Below are positions 12,380 through 28,330 of a stretch of DNA of 64,000 bases, one piece after another. Under the pieces are notes generated by a model. It was not told the DNA's origin. It worked only from the letters and a program-made list of their open reading frames with translations, and ran no database searches. The position numbers were made by a program, and so were the translations under genes. Origin of the DNA: Tillus elongatus. Lineage: Eukaryota > Arthropoda > Insecta > Coleoptera > Cleridae. Each line of letters begins with the position of its first letter. Within the stretch, counting starts at the first letter, position 1. Location: the NCBI GenBank assembly GCA_964006375.1, contig OZ023270.1, positions 53,038,820 through 53,102,819 on the forward strand. The letters are read 5' to 3'.

Positions 12380-15030
12380 ATACGAGATTGCAGTCGAGCT
12401 CAGCAGTAGATGTAATAGTTGCCTCTCCACTCTTGGCTAGCAAAATATCATGGGAAGTACCTTTAGACAGCTGGGGAACCGACCATATTCTAGATTAGTA
12501 AATGTTCATATCGAGTATGAATTACCACATAAAAATCCTTATCTAAGATGGAGGGAGGACACAGCTGACTGGAATTTCTTTCAGATAAATTTAACCGAAA
12601 AAGTAGAAGTCTTGCCGAAAATTAACAACAACGAGGAGACTTTTGCCTATCTCGTTGGAGCTTTGGAGGAAGCCGCTTCCAAATCCATGAAAGAAAGAAC
12701 AAGTAAGGGCTGCCACAATAAAAAACCTTAATCTGCGTGGTGGGATGCAGAATTCACAAAAAATTTTCATGAAAAGAAAAAAGCCTTGCAAGAGTATAGA
12801 CACTTTTCCAGCACAGACAGTTTCATAAAGTGTAAAGGAGCAGAGAAGAAAGACTTGGAAATGTTTCGTTGAACAGTTAAATAAATCAACTCCGCTCACA
12901 AAAATCTGGAGGCTAGTCGGATGCTTGAATAATGCCGGAGACAAAAGTAACTGTACTCCACTAAAGGAAGAGCTAATTGAAACACCTGACGTTTCCACCT
13001 ATTTAGATAGAGTGAGAAATGGTAGCACAGATCATATGTCTTCACACTCCAAGGGCTAGAACACAATCTTAAATCGTTTGTCAATTCGTCTCCTGGGAAA
13101 GACAAGTTCACCTACAAGATTCTCTATAAAATGTCGCAAGAAGCAAAGAACCCCCTGCAAAGTATTTTTAATGATTGGTGGTGCAACGGTCAATGCATTG
13201 AAGCCCTCAAAGATGTGGTGATATGTCTAATCAGAAAACATGGTAAAGAAAGCGATGACGTTTCATCTTACAGACTTATAGCTCTGCTATCTTGTATCTT
13301 TAAAACATTAGAGTGAATGATAAAGACAAGATTGGAGCTTTTTTGTGAACATAAGCGCATATTTCCCGATGTTCAGTATGGGTTTCTCAGAGGAAGTGCT
13401 CTACTACCCGTGACATCGATTAGTTAGTGATGTCTAAAAAGCTTTCTCAGACAATGAATAATACATCGGGTGCATATTCCTAGAAATTAAAGGTGCATAT
13501 GACCCTGTTAATCTGAGAATTCCTGAAAGTGAGCTGGTGATCACGGGAATACCGAACAACGTAGCTATAAATCTAGTTCAGATGATAACTGATCGAACTA
13601 TTTATGTACGAGACAGTTGTGATAATCTACATGGACCTAGAACCTTCCGACGTGGTCTACCGCAGGGTTCAATTTTAATGCCTATGTTGTCTGTATACCC
13701 CAAGCATACACAACATGTGCAACAACAAAACTAAATGTATACAGTATGCAGATGATATGCGCATATAGATTACTCAAACTACATACGATGACTGCGTTAA
13801 ACAGTTATCAGGTCTAATGCGTACCTTTTACAATAATGGCTTCACAATATGATCTCGAATTAAATGATTCCTAAGCATCCCGTATGATATTAATAAGACA
13901 TATAATATAATCCCCGATGCATTGAAATTAGACGAAACGGTTATATCAGTTGTAAGCAGATATAAATACCTGGGCGTGGTTATAGACAAGAAGTTACTCT
14001 GTACTAAGCACATCGATTACCTGGTGAAGAAATGTGAAAGAGGTTTAAACCGGTTGAGAGTGGTAATACATCCTAAATGAGGTGCCGACATAGAGGTAGC
14101 TCTTCTCTTTTATATATGTTACATTCGTTCCCTCCTGGACTATGGATGTATATTATACCGATCAGCATCGAAAAGCAACTTGTTAAAAATTGACGGGTGC
14201 AATATGGAGGCATCAGAATATGTTTGGGGGCTATGGAATCCTCACAATGTGAGGCTATTTCAGCAGAAGCCAAAGAACCCCCCTTGAGCATCAGAGTAAC
14301 GAATCTGGCCAATAAATACATAATCAGGTTAAGATTTCATAGACCAACCTTACTAAACGCAATCTATCAAATAGCGACAGAATTCCTAACTAACAAATGC
14401 TCGGCCAAGAAACCAACTCCACCATTAGCCGAAGCTTTTACATATATTAGCTCTCTTCCCAACATCGTACCTAATAGCTACCCAATTTTACATAAGGAAT
14501 TAGAAGCGATTGTCCAAGAACCAATCGTTTTTATGCCCATTTACACAAATCACTCCAATATTAATAATCATATACTTGGAACAACTTTTGATTTCGTATT
14601 CTGGCTTCATTAGGATTTACGCAGATGGCTCAAAACAGGCAGATTCTGTTGGATGCGCCTTCTATTGCTCAGTTGCAGGTAAAACAAAAAAATAAAACTG
14701 GATAAGTATAGCTTCATATACACTGTAGAAAACTTAGCTATCCTAGAAGTGTTCCTACGGACTTTAGACTCTGAGAAAAATACCATCGTACTGACACTTT
14801 CACAGGCCGCACTAAAATCCATTAAAAACTTGTCCTTCAAGTGGAAGACCTAAACCATATATTCCTAGCTTGCCATATGTATGATCAGCCCAGACAAGGC
14901 TTATTGTTGTCATTAAAGGGAAACGGAATTCAAATCCCTGTAAATACCACTTGCTTGTTAAGCCTAAACGATGAGAAAGTATTCAAATGTCTGCTAAAAT
15001 TTTTAAGAGAAATTAACTTAGACATTTAGC
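12380..15030 (+). pseudogene. Decayed RNase H-bearing LINE, plus strand
   Basis: The 5' end begins in the C-terminal part of the apurinic endonuclease: VDVIVASPLLASKISWEV (12390-12450), then a GTDH resembling the SDHxPI motif. RT motifs follow with many frame changes. SYRLIALLSCIFKTLE lies at 13268-13315, a QYGFLRG segment at 13375, a GAYD segment near 13490, GLPQGSIL at about 13655, and YADD near 13745. SRYKYLGVVIDKKL is at about 13955. An RNase H start (IYADGSK) is at 14617, and the C-terminal zinc-like DLNHIFLACHMY at 14845. Several stops interrupt it. It differs from both neighbouring RNase H LINEs, so three lineages of this group are present within 15 kb. Confidence 0.8.
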
Positions 15031-15049
15031 ATCGAGTAGTCAGTAGTCG

Positions 15050-15190
15050 GCATGTATGTCTTTATGTGTGTTTATACATGTGCATATGCATGTGTGTGTG
15101 TGTGTGCACGGATGTGTGCATGTATGTGTGCATATGAGTGTATGTATGTATGGGTAGTTGTATATATGCGTATGGATGTGTGTATACGAA
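15050..15190 (+). repeat. Degenerate TGTA/TGTG microsatellite
   Basis: Imperfect alternating TG, TGTA and CATA units directly follow the 3' end of the LINE at 12380-15030. It may be the expanded tail of that LINE. The overlapping open frame is low-complexity (Cys/Ala/Tyr) and not a gene. Confidence 0.7.
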
Positions 15191-15204
15191 GTATAAAAGT
15201 GTAT

Positions 15205-16070
15205 ATACAGGTATACCACAAAATGCGTTGGTTAGACAATTTTCTAGTTATTAACGTATTGCAATTCTGAAAATTTGCATTCATATATAAAGCGGGCTCC
15301 ACATTTGCGGCGTGAAGGCCACAATGGGAGTGTGGAGGCTTTCGGGTAGTTTTCGCGGTTCACGTTCGCGCGTCGCGGTGTTCCCCGTCCGGTGTCGGTT
15401 TTCTGTCCCGCGACAAAGGAATCGCGGACGCAAACGCGAACGTCGCGAATGTGGAGCCCGCGTAAGTTTTCTGTCCCGCGACAAAGGGATCGCGGAGCGC
15501 GAACGCGAACGTGAATTCGTGCCGCGAATGTGGAGCCCGCTTAAGACATAACTTTCCATGCAAAATAATTTGGAACCGATATCATTTCTGGTTGAACCGG
15601 ATGTAGCGAGCAACTTTGTTATTCTAAATGGAACATCTTGTATGTTTTCACATATTTGGATCGTACCTAAAATTCTGTGTACACCAACGTCAACTATCTT
15701 AATCTACATTCAATTGTTTCTAAGTTAATGTAATTTTTATACATGTTTATTTATTTGCATTGAAATATTGAAGCCATTCGTTGTCATTTATTTTGCATAT
15801 TAAGACGTAAAATTTTGTTAGTGGCCAGTACAGGTATTAAGTTTATAGGATTTTAAAGGATAATTGATTTCATTTATACAGTATGTTCAACATTTAATGT
15901 AGAATCAGGAAAACTTCAAAGGTCAAAAACTCATTTTTGTTTCAAATGGAATACCCTGTATATTTTTACATATTTAGATATAAAATTAATTTTACGCTGA
16001 TAGATATAGCATACCCTATACATATCTGCGATAGTTTTCCTGCTATTAGCGTATTATTTTTTAGAAAGAG
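15205..16070 (+). repeat. Repeat R5: inverted partner of 21240-21850
   Basis: The sequence from ATACAGGTATACCACAAAAT to about 16070 matches the reverse complement of 21240-21850 throughout, including a CCGGTT.AACCGGA palindrome, GAATGGCTTCAATATTTCAAT-type blocks and ACCCTGTATA boxes. The difference is a 251-bp insertion in this copy (15291-15541). No protein is readable. The repeated ACCCTGTATA boxes resemble ends of mariner-type elements, but the family is not recognised. Confidence 0.75.
15291..15541. mobile_element. GC-rich MITE with TAA target duplication (PIF/Harbinger-like)
   Basis: A 251-bp GC- and CpG-rich insertion in AT-rich DNA. The ends AGCGGGCTCCACATTTGCGG and CCGCGAATGTGGAGCCCGCT are inverted repeats (20 of 21 matching). 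TAA is duplicated at 15288-15290 and 15542-15544. The related repeat at 21240-21850 carries the unoccupied site (TTA at 21765-21767 on the plus strand), which fixes the boundaries. Inside, a block of about 70 bp (CTGTCCCGCGACAAAGG...) is present twice. A 3-bp TWA duplication is characteristic of PIF/Harbinger elements, but no transposase is present, so the class is inferred. Confidence 0.85.
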
Positions 16071-16297
16071 AAAAGAGTAGCTGGTTATTGCAATAATACT
16101 GTTGACAGTGTCACTTATGAGTTTATTATAGTGTAATAAGTGAATAATGAAAAATTGAATTATTATAACATTTTTTATTACTAGGTTGTTTAAAAATATA
16201 CAAACAAAACACGATTGCTTTCAATAATTATAAGTAACGAGACATTAACAAACAAAGAAGCAATATCATGTATACGATAATAAAAGCCAAAAATTAG
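16071..16297. other. AT-rich spacer
   Basis: AT-rich DNA between repeat R5 and the 3' end of the mariner-like element. No gene or repeat recognised. Confidence 0.45.
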
Positions 16298-18990
<2,693 letters not shown>

Positions 18991-19106
18991 TATAGCAATT
19001 AGATGATGCACCTACGACTCTTTTTTGATTTTTTATATTTTTAATGTGGTTGTCAAACTCATGGCCTACGTTCTGAAATTGGATTCCTATTTATTATTTG
19101 TGATAT

Positions 19107-20096
<990 letters not shown>

Positions 20097-20398
20097 CGGA
20101 TGCCGTCAAATGGACAAAGCGGAGTTATTGCCTAATTTAAATTGACTGGATACTAATTTTTTATTACGTAAACACGACGTCTACAAACAAGTTGCAAGAT
20201 TAACATTTTAAAGAAATGCTACCAGGATGTGTGTTCTAACAGAGATACAAAAATAAATTATTTCAATCACGCTATCATCTCAGTGTACAGGCGATGTAGC
20301 TTTTACGTTACAACTATGACTTTCACTCTTTGCTACCAAATATTATAAATAATTCACTAGTTTACAAATAAAAATATGCTAATCGAATAAAATTAGCT

Positions 20399-20542
20399 TT
20401 TAGTGAATTTTTATTTTTTTAAATCGATACCTCTCTATTGGTGAATTTAAAAAAATAAAAATTCACTAATAGAGAGGTATCGATGGTGAGACGAACTAGG
20501 ACCCCTAGAACCCATATCCGGAGTCAGTTTCAATTTTTATAT

Positions 20543-20636
<94 letters not shown>

Positions 20637-21089
20637 ATCCGTCTGATAACTCAAAAAATAATCAACCGATTTCAATGAAACTCGGCAAGTGCCTTTATTT
20701 TATTAATGGCTTGGATAAGTTCGTTAGCCAGGAAAAACGGACGAGGTTTTCCGGGACAATTTTGAGTTTTCTTTAAAAAAAAATAACAAAGCTGCTTCAA
20801 TGAAATTTACTATATATGTTGTCTTGGGAGAGATATTACTATGTACCAAAATTGAACTTTCTAAGTTTATATAAAATTAGTTATAGAAATTTTAAATTTT
20901 CTTTCGAAAAAAAATTTTTTCTCCGAAAATTACAAAGTTATTTTAATGAAATTTGTTGGATATCTTTCCCTAGGAAGGACCTTACTACGCATTAAAATTA
21001 AAGTTTCTAAGATTATAGGAAATTGAGTTATTCAAATTTGAAACATTTAATAAAAATTCACTACCATAACGCACTTTCTGCGTCCCGAG
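20399..21089 (+). repeat. Family A repeat, full-length copy (forward)
   Basis: The most complete short copy. The left end is a head-to-head duplication: ATCGATACCTCTCTATTGG at about 20422 is the inverse of the AATAGAGAGGTATCGAT at about 20468. Next come the ATATCCGGAGTCAG block, (TA)n at 20546-20632, the right block starting GATAACTCAAAAAATAATC, and a second degenerate copy of part of it. The right end is ACTACCATAACGCACTTTCTGCGTCCCGAG (21060-21089), which contains an ACGCA...TGCGT hairpin. No ORF, so it is non-autonomous. Confidence 0.85.
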
Positions 21090-21239
21090 TTTTCAATGCA
21101 TGCCTCTTAAAAACTAATACTTGTAATGTTTTTTTTTTCTAAAGCCATCTTAACTGACTTATTGTCATATAGTCATCTTATTGAATCATTCTCAATATTG
21201 GCATTATAGAATTTAGTTGTGAGACATTATTTTTCTCTT

Positions 21240-21850
21240 TTATTTAAAGAAACGTTAATAACAGGAAAACTACCACAGATAGGTATAGGGCGCCCTATAT
21301 CTAGTCGACGTAAAATTTAATTTTTTATCCAAATATCTAAGAATATACAAGTGTTCCATTTGAAAAAAAAATTAGTTTTTGATCATTGAAATTTTCCTGA
21401 TTCGCCATTAAATTTTGAACATAGTGTATAAATGAGATCAATTATCCTTATCAATTCTACAAACCTAATATCTGTACTAGTGACTAACAAAATTTTACTT
21501 CTTAATTATGAAAAATCAATGACAACGAATGGCTTCAATATTTCAATGAAAATGAATAAGCATTTTAAAAATCACAATAGCTTTGAAACAATTGAAGGTA
21601 TATAAGGATAGTTGACGTTGGTATACACATAATTTCACGTACAATCCAAATATGTAAAAATATACAGGCAGTTCCATTTAAAACAATAAAGTTGATCGCT
21701 ACATCCGGTTAAACCGGAAGTGATATGGACTTCAAATTATTTTACATGGAAAGAGCGTTATGTCTTATACATGAATGCAAAATTTTCAGAATTGAAATAC
21801 GTTAATAACTAGAGAAACGTCTAAACAACGCATTTCATGGTATACCCTGT
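21240..21850 (-). repeat. Repeat R5, second copy (inverted), with empty MITE site
   Basis: Reverse complement of 15205-16070 at roughly 80-85% identity, without the GC-rich MITE; the unoccupied target is TTA at 21765-21767. It runs directly into the 225-bp tandem array, sharing the ATACCCTGTATAGAGATAAA boundary. No coding potential. Confidence 0.75.
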
Positions 21851-22735
21851 ATAGAGATAAATATGTAACTTTAGGGTAAGAGCGAACTATGTATATAATA
21901 ATTAGTTAGATACTAAGATCATGTACAACTTCAGAGTTAAGTTCTTACTGTCTTTCCCTTTTGTTGCACTTAACTTACCGGAGCCTCATGTGTGTTTTAG
22001 GAGAGTGCAACCGATTTTGGCAGCTCTCTAAATCGTACTCTTACTCTAACCAATTCATTTCGTGGTATACCCTGTATAGAGATAAATATGTAACTTTAGG
22101 GTAAGAGCGAACTATGTATATAATAATTAGTTAGATACTAAGATCATGTACAACTTCAGAGTTAAGTTCTTACTGTCTTTCCTTTTGTTGCACTTAATTT
22201 ACCGGAGCCTCATGTGTGTTTTAGGAGAGTGCAACCGATTTTGGCAGCTCTCTAAATCGTACTCTTACTCTAACCAATGCATTTCGTGGTATACCCTGTA
22301 TAGAGATAAAGATGTAACTTTAGGGTAAGAGCGAACTATGTATATAATAATTAGTTAGATACTAAGATCATGTACAACTTCAGAGTTAAGTTCTTACTGT
22401 CTTTCCCTTTTGTTGCATTTAACTTACCGGAGCCTCATGTGTGTTTTAGGAGAGTGCAACCGATTTTGGCAGCTATCTAAATCGTACTCTTACTCTAACC
22501 AATGCATTTCGTGGTATACCCTGTATAGAGATAAAGATGTAACTTTAGGGTAAGAGCGAACTATGTATATAATAATTAGTTAGATACTAACATCATGTAC
22601 AACTTCAGAGTTAAGTTCTTACTGTCTTTCCCTTTTGTTGCACTTAACTTACCGGAGCCTCATGTGTGTTTTAGGAGAGTGCAACCGATTTTGGCAGCTT
22701 TCTAAATTGTATTCTTGTGACCCTGTGTCTAGTCC
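21826..22735. repeat. 225-bp tandem repeat, four copies
   Basis: The marker TATACCCTGTATAGAG begins at 21841, 22066, 22290 and 22515, giving periods of 225, 224 and 225 bp. Copies differ at only a few positions by eye (for example ATGCATTTCGT/ATTCATTTCGT), so the array is young or homogenised. Each unit holds ACTTTAGGGTAAGAGCGAAC, GCCTCATGTGTGTTTTAGG and GTGCAACCGATTTTGGCAGC. The last unit is followed by diverged sequence from about 22710. No coding function is evident; an open frame across a unit is not conserved in type. Confidence 0.95.
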
Positions 22736-23449
22736 CACTAAGATATTGTTATATTTTTAAAAATGTATATATACAGGGTGCTTCACGTAAAACTTCCAGG
22801 CCACATAGCTTAGTGACGAGAAGGAATTTTTCAACCTTTTAAAAAACACATGACTGTGGCCATCGGTGGCTACGTTAAGCAGTCTAACAAAGATATGTCA
22901 TATGCAGATTATACGTGGCGCTGGCATCAAAAGAAATTATTCGATGGGAGGAACTTTAAAAAGTACTTCTTCGGTGTTATCTGTCATTTCTAAGCAATTT
23001 TTGTCCTATCAAAAATTTTCTAAAAGTTAAAAGATTTTGAGATAATGGAGGTACCATTATGAAACTTTGGGAGATTACAACTTGAGGATGCAAAGTAATT
23101 TTTGTAATCCGTCAAAACTTAACGACCTAGGTCAACGATGGCTCTTGTTTAAAACCTTAAGCAGAATACATTAAACGTAATTTATGGGTGGCGCTGATAT
23201 AGAATATTTTTTCCGATCGCAAAAACCTTTGAAAATAATATGTTTGTGTGACTTCTGATTTCAAGCTAATTTTAATATTCTATTATGAAAGAAGGAAAAA
23301 AGCAATAATTCAAGAAATACAGTCCACCTATTGAATACTCTGGAATGAAAAGAAATTATCTTATTTATCAACATAACTATCATCATAATTATAACCATAA
23401 CAGAAAAACAAAAATGCTAACAACATATGCTTAAAAACGTTACTATTTG
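22736..23449. other. Unassigned sequence upstream of mariner-like remnant
   Basis: It starts with TATATACAGGGTGCTTCACG (about 22768), which has the look of a mariner-type terminal repeat next to a TA site. Beyond that it is non-coding. It may be the 3' part of the element whose transposase remnant follows, but I could not find the matching opposite terminus. Confidence 0.35.
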
Positions 23450-24575
23450 CGACAATACACATTTCGAAACCATGTCGTACTGCCTGATTACACAAATCTA
23501 ACAAAGAATGGCTAGTTATGCTCCATAACTAGCAAAAATTATATTAACTAGGTTTGCCATATCTTCTATTGGCTCATCGTACACCATGTCTTTCAATAAA
23601 CCCCACAGGAGGAAATCGTTTGGTGTTAAATCTGGCGAACGCGTTGGCTACTCGAGAGGTCCATTAGTCTCTATCCATCTTCTACTATTAAAGTACTGGG
23701 TAACTGAAGCCGTATTATGGGCAGGTGCCCCATCATGCTGTCACAACATTGTAATCCTTGTTACTAAAGGGACCTCCTCTAACAAGCCAAGAAGATGATC
23801 TTTCGAACAAAAGGGCAGCAATCAAATGCCCGTTGTAAATTCCACACCAAACATTGACTGGGAACGTATTTTCATTGCTAGTTACATTTGTCAATCTAGG
23901 ATGTCTGCGAGACCAGCAATGAAAATTTGTTTGTTGACGAAGCCGTTATTGTGGAAATGGCTTTCGTCAGTCCATAAAATGTTATTAAAAAATCGTTGTC
24001 GGTCGCTACCGTGATATATATTCGTGATATAAAGTTTAGTCTTCTCTCAGAATCTCCAGGTCGTAAATGATACACTAATGCCCAGTTTGACAAAGCTCGA
24101 TTAAATATTGAACGGACGGTTAGTTAACCAAGGCTTCAGACAACCATGATTCTGGTTTTTGCCAACCAAATATTTTAAAGCTGTGATTGGTTGTATTAAG
24201 CCTTGATTAACTAACCGGTCGTTAAATGTTTAATCGAGCTTTGTGAAACTGGGCATAAGTGTACTTTATACGGGTGGCATTATTGTTCGAAAGTATTCTT
24301 TGACATGAGGAATAAAACATACCAGTTTCTTGCGAAATATTTCTGATTGATATTTGCGGGAGACTTTCTACCAGCTGTAGCATTTCTGCTGAACGTTGCT
24401 CATTCGTGATGACACTCACACGATTTAGCTTTAATTGATTGAAAGTTCGGTATGCAATTATATTCATTTTCAAATTTTGCGATCCGGCACGTCCTGTTCG
24501 GGTATCGCCTCGAATATAATTTTACAGCTGCACTAGCATTTTCTTTACTTTCTCCATAAATAATAATCATGTTGT
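23450..24575 (-). pseudogene. Second Tc1/mariner-superfamily transposase remnant, split by a MITE
   Basis: Reading leftwards: N-terminal YGESKENASAAVKLYSRRYP (about 24565), a frameshift, then TNEQRSAEMLQLVESLPQIS and RNISQETGMFYSSCQRIL (helix-turn-helix, 24290-24410). After the 177-bp MITE it continues VYHLRPGDSERRLNF (about 24065). The DDE core shows LWTDESHF (first Asp, about 23965), QHDGAPAHNTASVTQY (second Asp, about 23730) and RSPDLTPNDFLLWGLLKDMV (about 23625). Stops and frameshifts are scattered. Conceptually removing the MITE and one TAA leaves the frame open across the junction. It belongs to the same broad family as the 16-19 kb remnant but is clearly a different element. Confidence 0.88.
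24079..24255. mobile_element. 177-bp MITE with TAA target duplication
   Basis: Terminal inverted repeats of about 58 bp start TGCCCAGTTTGACAAAGCTC on the left, with GAGCTTTGTGAAACTGGGCA on the right. TAA is duplicated at 24076-24078 and 24256-24258. It interrupts the mariner-like transposase frame. The 3-bp TAA duplication is the same as for the GC-rich MITE at 15291-15541, but the TIR is unrelated, so at least two TWA-targeting (PIF/Harbinger-like) groups were active. Confidence 0.9.
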
Positions 24576-24837
24576 ATTTTTCTAAGTTTGTGAATTGAAC
24601 GATAATAATTAAGTACTTGTTTATTTGAAAAACTGTATTTTAATGTATTGTTGACAGTTTGTATTTCTGACATGTCACCGAGAAATTTAATTGTAAGCCT
24701 ATTACAGGCAATTGTGAGTTAACAAGATCGATACCACTTATGGAGTGTTCGTATGCAGCTCTTTTGAGGAGCCACTCAACGGCAAAATGCTGAAAAATTT
24801 CAAACTAGATATGCTTAGTTTAAACACTTCTAGCGAT

Positions 24838-25130
<293 letters not shown>

Positions 25131-26089
25131 CACTGAGCAAGGTAATATTGCATTAAAGATATTAACATTGCAGAATCTTTTCCAAAGCAAGTGTAAGTTT
25201 GATAGATTACTTGCAGAAAGCCTCCTGAAAGTTTGTTGCAAATGGCAAATCTTCCCCCCAGTGACTTTACATATGTAAGTGTTTCTTTTGTAACTTTACT
25301 ACAAGTTTACTGTAGTGAGCTGTTACAAACTTTTTTTATACTTACACATGTTACCTTACAGCAAGCTTCAATTTTAAAAGGACCTAGCAAAGTTGTAAAA
25401 TTTAAACTTACATTTGCAACTTATCTGCAATTGTATATATTATACAGTGCAAGTTTGTAACTTGGAATAATTCCAATTAATCTACTTCAGCTTTTTTTTC
25501 AAAAATGCTCGGAGTCTGATAATATTCTCAGTTACAATCTTTTCAAACATGTATTATACAATTTGTGTCATATATCATTGATAATTTTTGTAAATGACAA
25601 CCTTAGCTTTTTGTTGACTATTTTTAAAGTACACATCAAGCGATACAAAACCACCAAATTTCAAATTTTTATTATAAATCTTGGGTTGAAAGCAAGAAAA
25701 AAAATTCTGTAATTATCAATGAATAAAATTTTTAAATCTGTTGGTTTTCTACAGCTTCACATGTAAGAACTTTAAAAAAAGTCAACAAAAACGTAGGGTT
25801 GATTTAAAGAAATTATCGATGAAGTCATTTTTCAAATATGGTACATAATGAATAGCTTTTTTAAAAGACTGCAACTTGAAATACTAACCAATGTGTCCAA
25901 GCATTTAAAAAAAAAAGAAACTATTTGATTAACTGAATTTATTTCAAGTTACAAACTAATACTGAATATAGGCATATGTGTATTTATACATAATATATAT
26001 TTCTTGTAAAACTGTAAACAACGGCTTAAGACAATGTAAAATCTTTATTACATAAAAAAATTAAACACTTACAACACATTTAATTTCTG

Positions 26090-26178
<89 letters not shown>

Positions 26179-26550
26179 TTTATTGACCATCAAATGTACA
26201 TGGTAAGTCATTGTCTTTATAAGTACCGACTATAGTTACTAGATAGAGATAGTTAAGACATATAGCGAGTGTATCCATGTTTAGGCTAAAATGCAGTTCT
26301 AGTCAAAACCAAGCACAAAATAGATAACTTGAACTCGTGATATCGTTATTAATTGACAGCTTTCAACAATTATTTTCACTAAATGAATACCAATTAATTG
26401 TTTTTGATATTGTTTTACTAAATAACTATTAGTCGTCTAGGAAAACGTGTGAAACACCAATAACAAAAACGAAGTAGCATTACTTATTTTGAGAGGCGAG
26501 AATTTTTTTAGCTTTTAAATTATGTGGTAACATATGTGACATAAAAAATC

Positions 26551-27163
26551 TCGGGACGCAGCAAGTGCGTTATGGTAGTGAATTTTCATAGAAATGATCT
26601 GGCACAAAATATTTTATTATAACTTTTTTTTCTTGTAACATAGAAATCTAAATTTTGGTGTATAGTTTACTTTTTATATCGTAAACCTACCTACCAAATT
26701 TGGTTATCATAGATTTTTTATTTTTTAAGATAAAAATTTTTTTTAAATGAAAACTCAAAATTTTCCCGGAAAACCTTGTCCAATTTTTCTGAATAACGAA
26801 CTTGTCAAAGCCATTTACAAAAGGAAGGTACATGCCAAATTTTATTAAAATCGGCTTATTACTTTTTGAGATATGAATTTTTTTCAAATGAAAACTCAAA
26901 ATCTTCCCGTAAAACCTCGTCCGATTTTCCTGACTAACAAATACGTCAAAGCCATTTACAAAAGGAAGGTATGTGCCAAATTTTATTAAAATCGGCTTAT
27001 TACTTTTTGAGATATGAATTTTTTTCGAATGAAAACTCAAAATTTTCCCGGAAAACCTCGTCCGATTTTCCTGACTAACGAACTTATCCAAGCTATTAAC
27101 AAAAGAAAGGTACATGCCAAATTTTATCAAAATCGGCCCATTATTTTTTGAGTTATCGGTGTG

Positions 27164-27247
<84 letters not shown>

Positions 27248-27374
27248 CATATAAAAATTGAAACTGACCCCGGATATGGGTTCTAGTGGTCCTAGTTCGC
27301 GCTCATTTGCAAAATTTTTTTTAAAAGTCGGGATCTCCCCATTAGTGAATTTTTTCTACGAAAATTCACTAATA
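26551..27374 (-). repeat. Family A repeat, full-length copy (reverse) with internal triplication
   Basis: Starts with the hairpin end TCGGGACGCAGCAAGTGCGT (26551) and ends with the AGTGAATTTTTTCTACGAAA palindrome near 27374. The (TA)n array is at 27168-27246. The right block is present three times in tandem with a 141-bp period (AAAACTCAAAAT at about 26750, 26891 and 27032), each copy including CCGATTTTCCTGACTAACGA or a close variant. The long open frame across it is an artefact of these repeats and the array. Confidence 0.88.
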
Positions 27375-27789
27375 AAGTCAACATATGAGATACTATTGTG
27401 AAAAAAGAAATATCTAAAATGGTGCGTTCATTTCGATTTTAGAGAAAGTTTAATTAAGCAAACGTAAGAATATGCAATGGATAAATCAAGCGCAGGGAAA
27501 TGAATACAACTTCAATGCGAAAATAGCTTAAATATGGCGACAGTCTCTGAAAGTGTTCACGCATATGGCTTAACTATCCATATCGAGTAAGTATAGTACC
27601 ATCAATGTCTGTGTACATTCAGAAACATTGAGTTAAAGTAAAGCAAAATTATGACTACAATGAATTACGTATATGTAAAAAAAGTCTGTGGCTAGTGGAA
27701 CTTGCCTTCCAAAGCTTTTGCCTAACGCACACACACACAGACACACACTCCAAAGAATGAATAAAAGTAGTATGTAACACTATACACAT

Positions 27790-28330
27790 TAGTTTATAGC
27801 ATCAATAAATTCCTTCACCTTGGTTTTTGTTTTAAAACATCAACTAGTGCCTACTGTAATCTTGTTATTGGGAGCATCTTAATAACATTAGGTAGAAAAC
27901 TGAGGAATTTTATTCCCAAGTATCTGCTTTGTTTTCTCCTTTTTGTGCAACTGTATTTTTAATTCATGCCTGCACCTGGTATTGATGTTGCGAGCTTCAT
28001 CATTCACTGGATATTTTGAATATATACTGAAAAAGAATATGGCTGAAAGGGTACCTAAGTATCCCATTGGCCTCGAACATATCAGGGCAGCTTTTTCTTG
28101 GACCTACGCACACAATGTCCTTATTGCTATTTTTTGCATGATAAACAAATGTTCCACTGCTGACAAGTTAACCCATATGAATGTTCCATACGATAGGATA
28201 CCGCGATAACGTGCAAAATAAGCAATCCTGGCAACTTGATGGGTACTGTACTGTTCCTTATGATGTCGATTGCTCTGGATAAGCCTCATTCTTCCATAGG
28301 TCAATCATATTTAACGTTTTAAAATAAATT
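27790..28330 (-). pseudogene. C-terminal fragment of a non-LTR reverse transcriptase
   Basis: Leftward from about 28300 the frame reads QVARIAYFARYRGILSYGTFIW, then LFIMQKIAIRTLC, the thumb/C-terminal signature of LINE RTs of the type YYALFxSHLxYGIxxWG...LFxxQKKAIRxI. After a frame change, KYPVNDEARNINTRCRHELK can be read. No catalytic motif is retained. Clade uncertain (jockey, CR1 or RTE-like). It appears to be a 5'-truncated, decayed insertion. Confidence 0.65.

Noticed and set aside
15052..15302. Cys/Ala/Tyr-rich small protein
   Set aside because: Low-complexity translation of a TGTA/TGTG microsatellite.
15300..15541. CpG island promoter of a host gene
   Set aside because: The GC-rich block is exactly bounded by inverted repeats and a TAA duplication and is absent from the paralogous site, so it is a MITE.
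21826..22735. CRISPR array
   Set aside because: Units are 225 bp, directly abutting and nearly identical along their whole length, with no spacer pattern and no cas genes; the genome is eukaryotic.
23586..24014. Plus-strand frames of 60-70 codons as small genes
   Set aside because: They are antisense shadows of the minus-strand mariner-like transposase, whose DDE motifs are clear.
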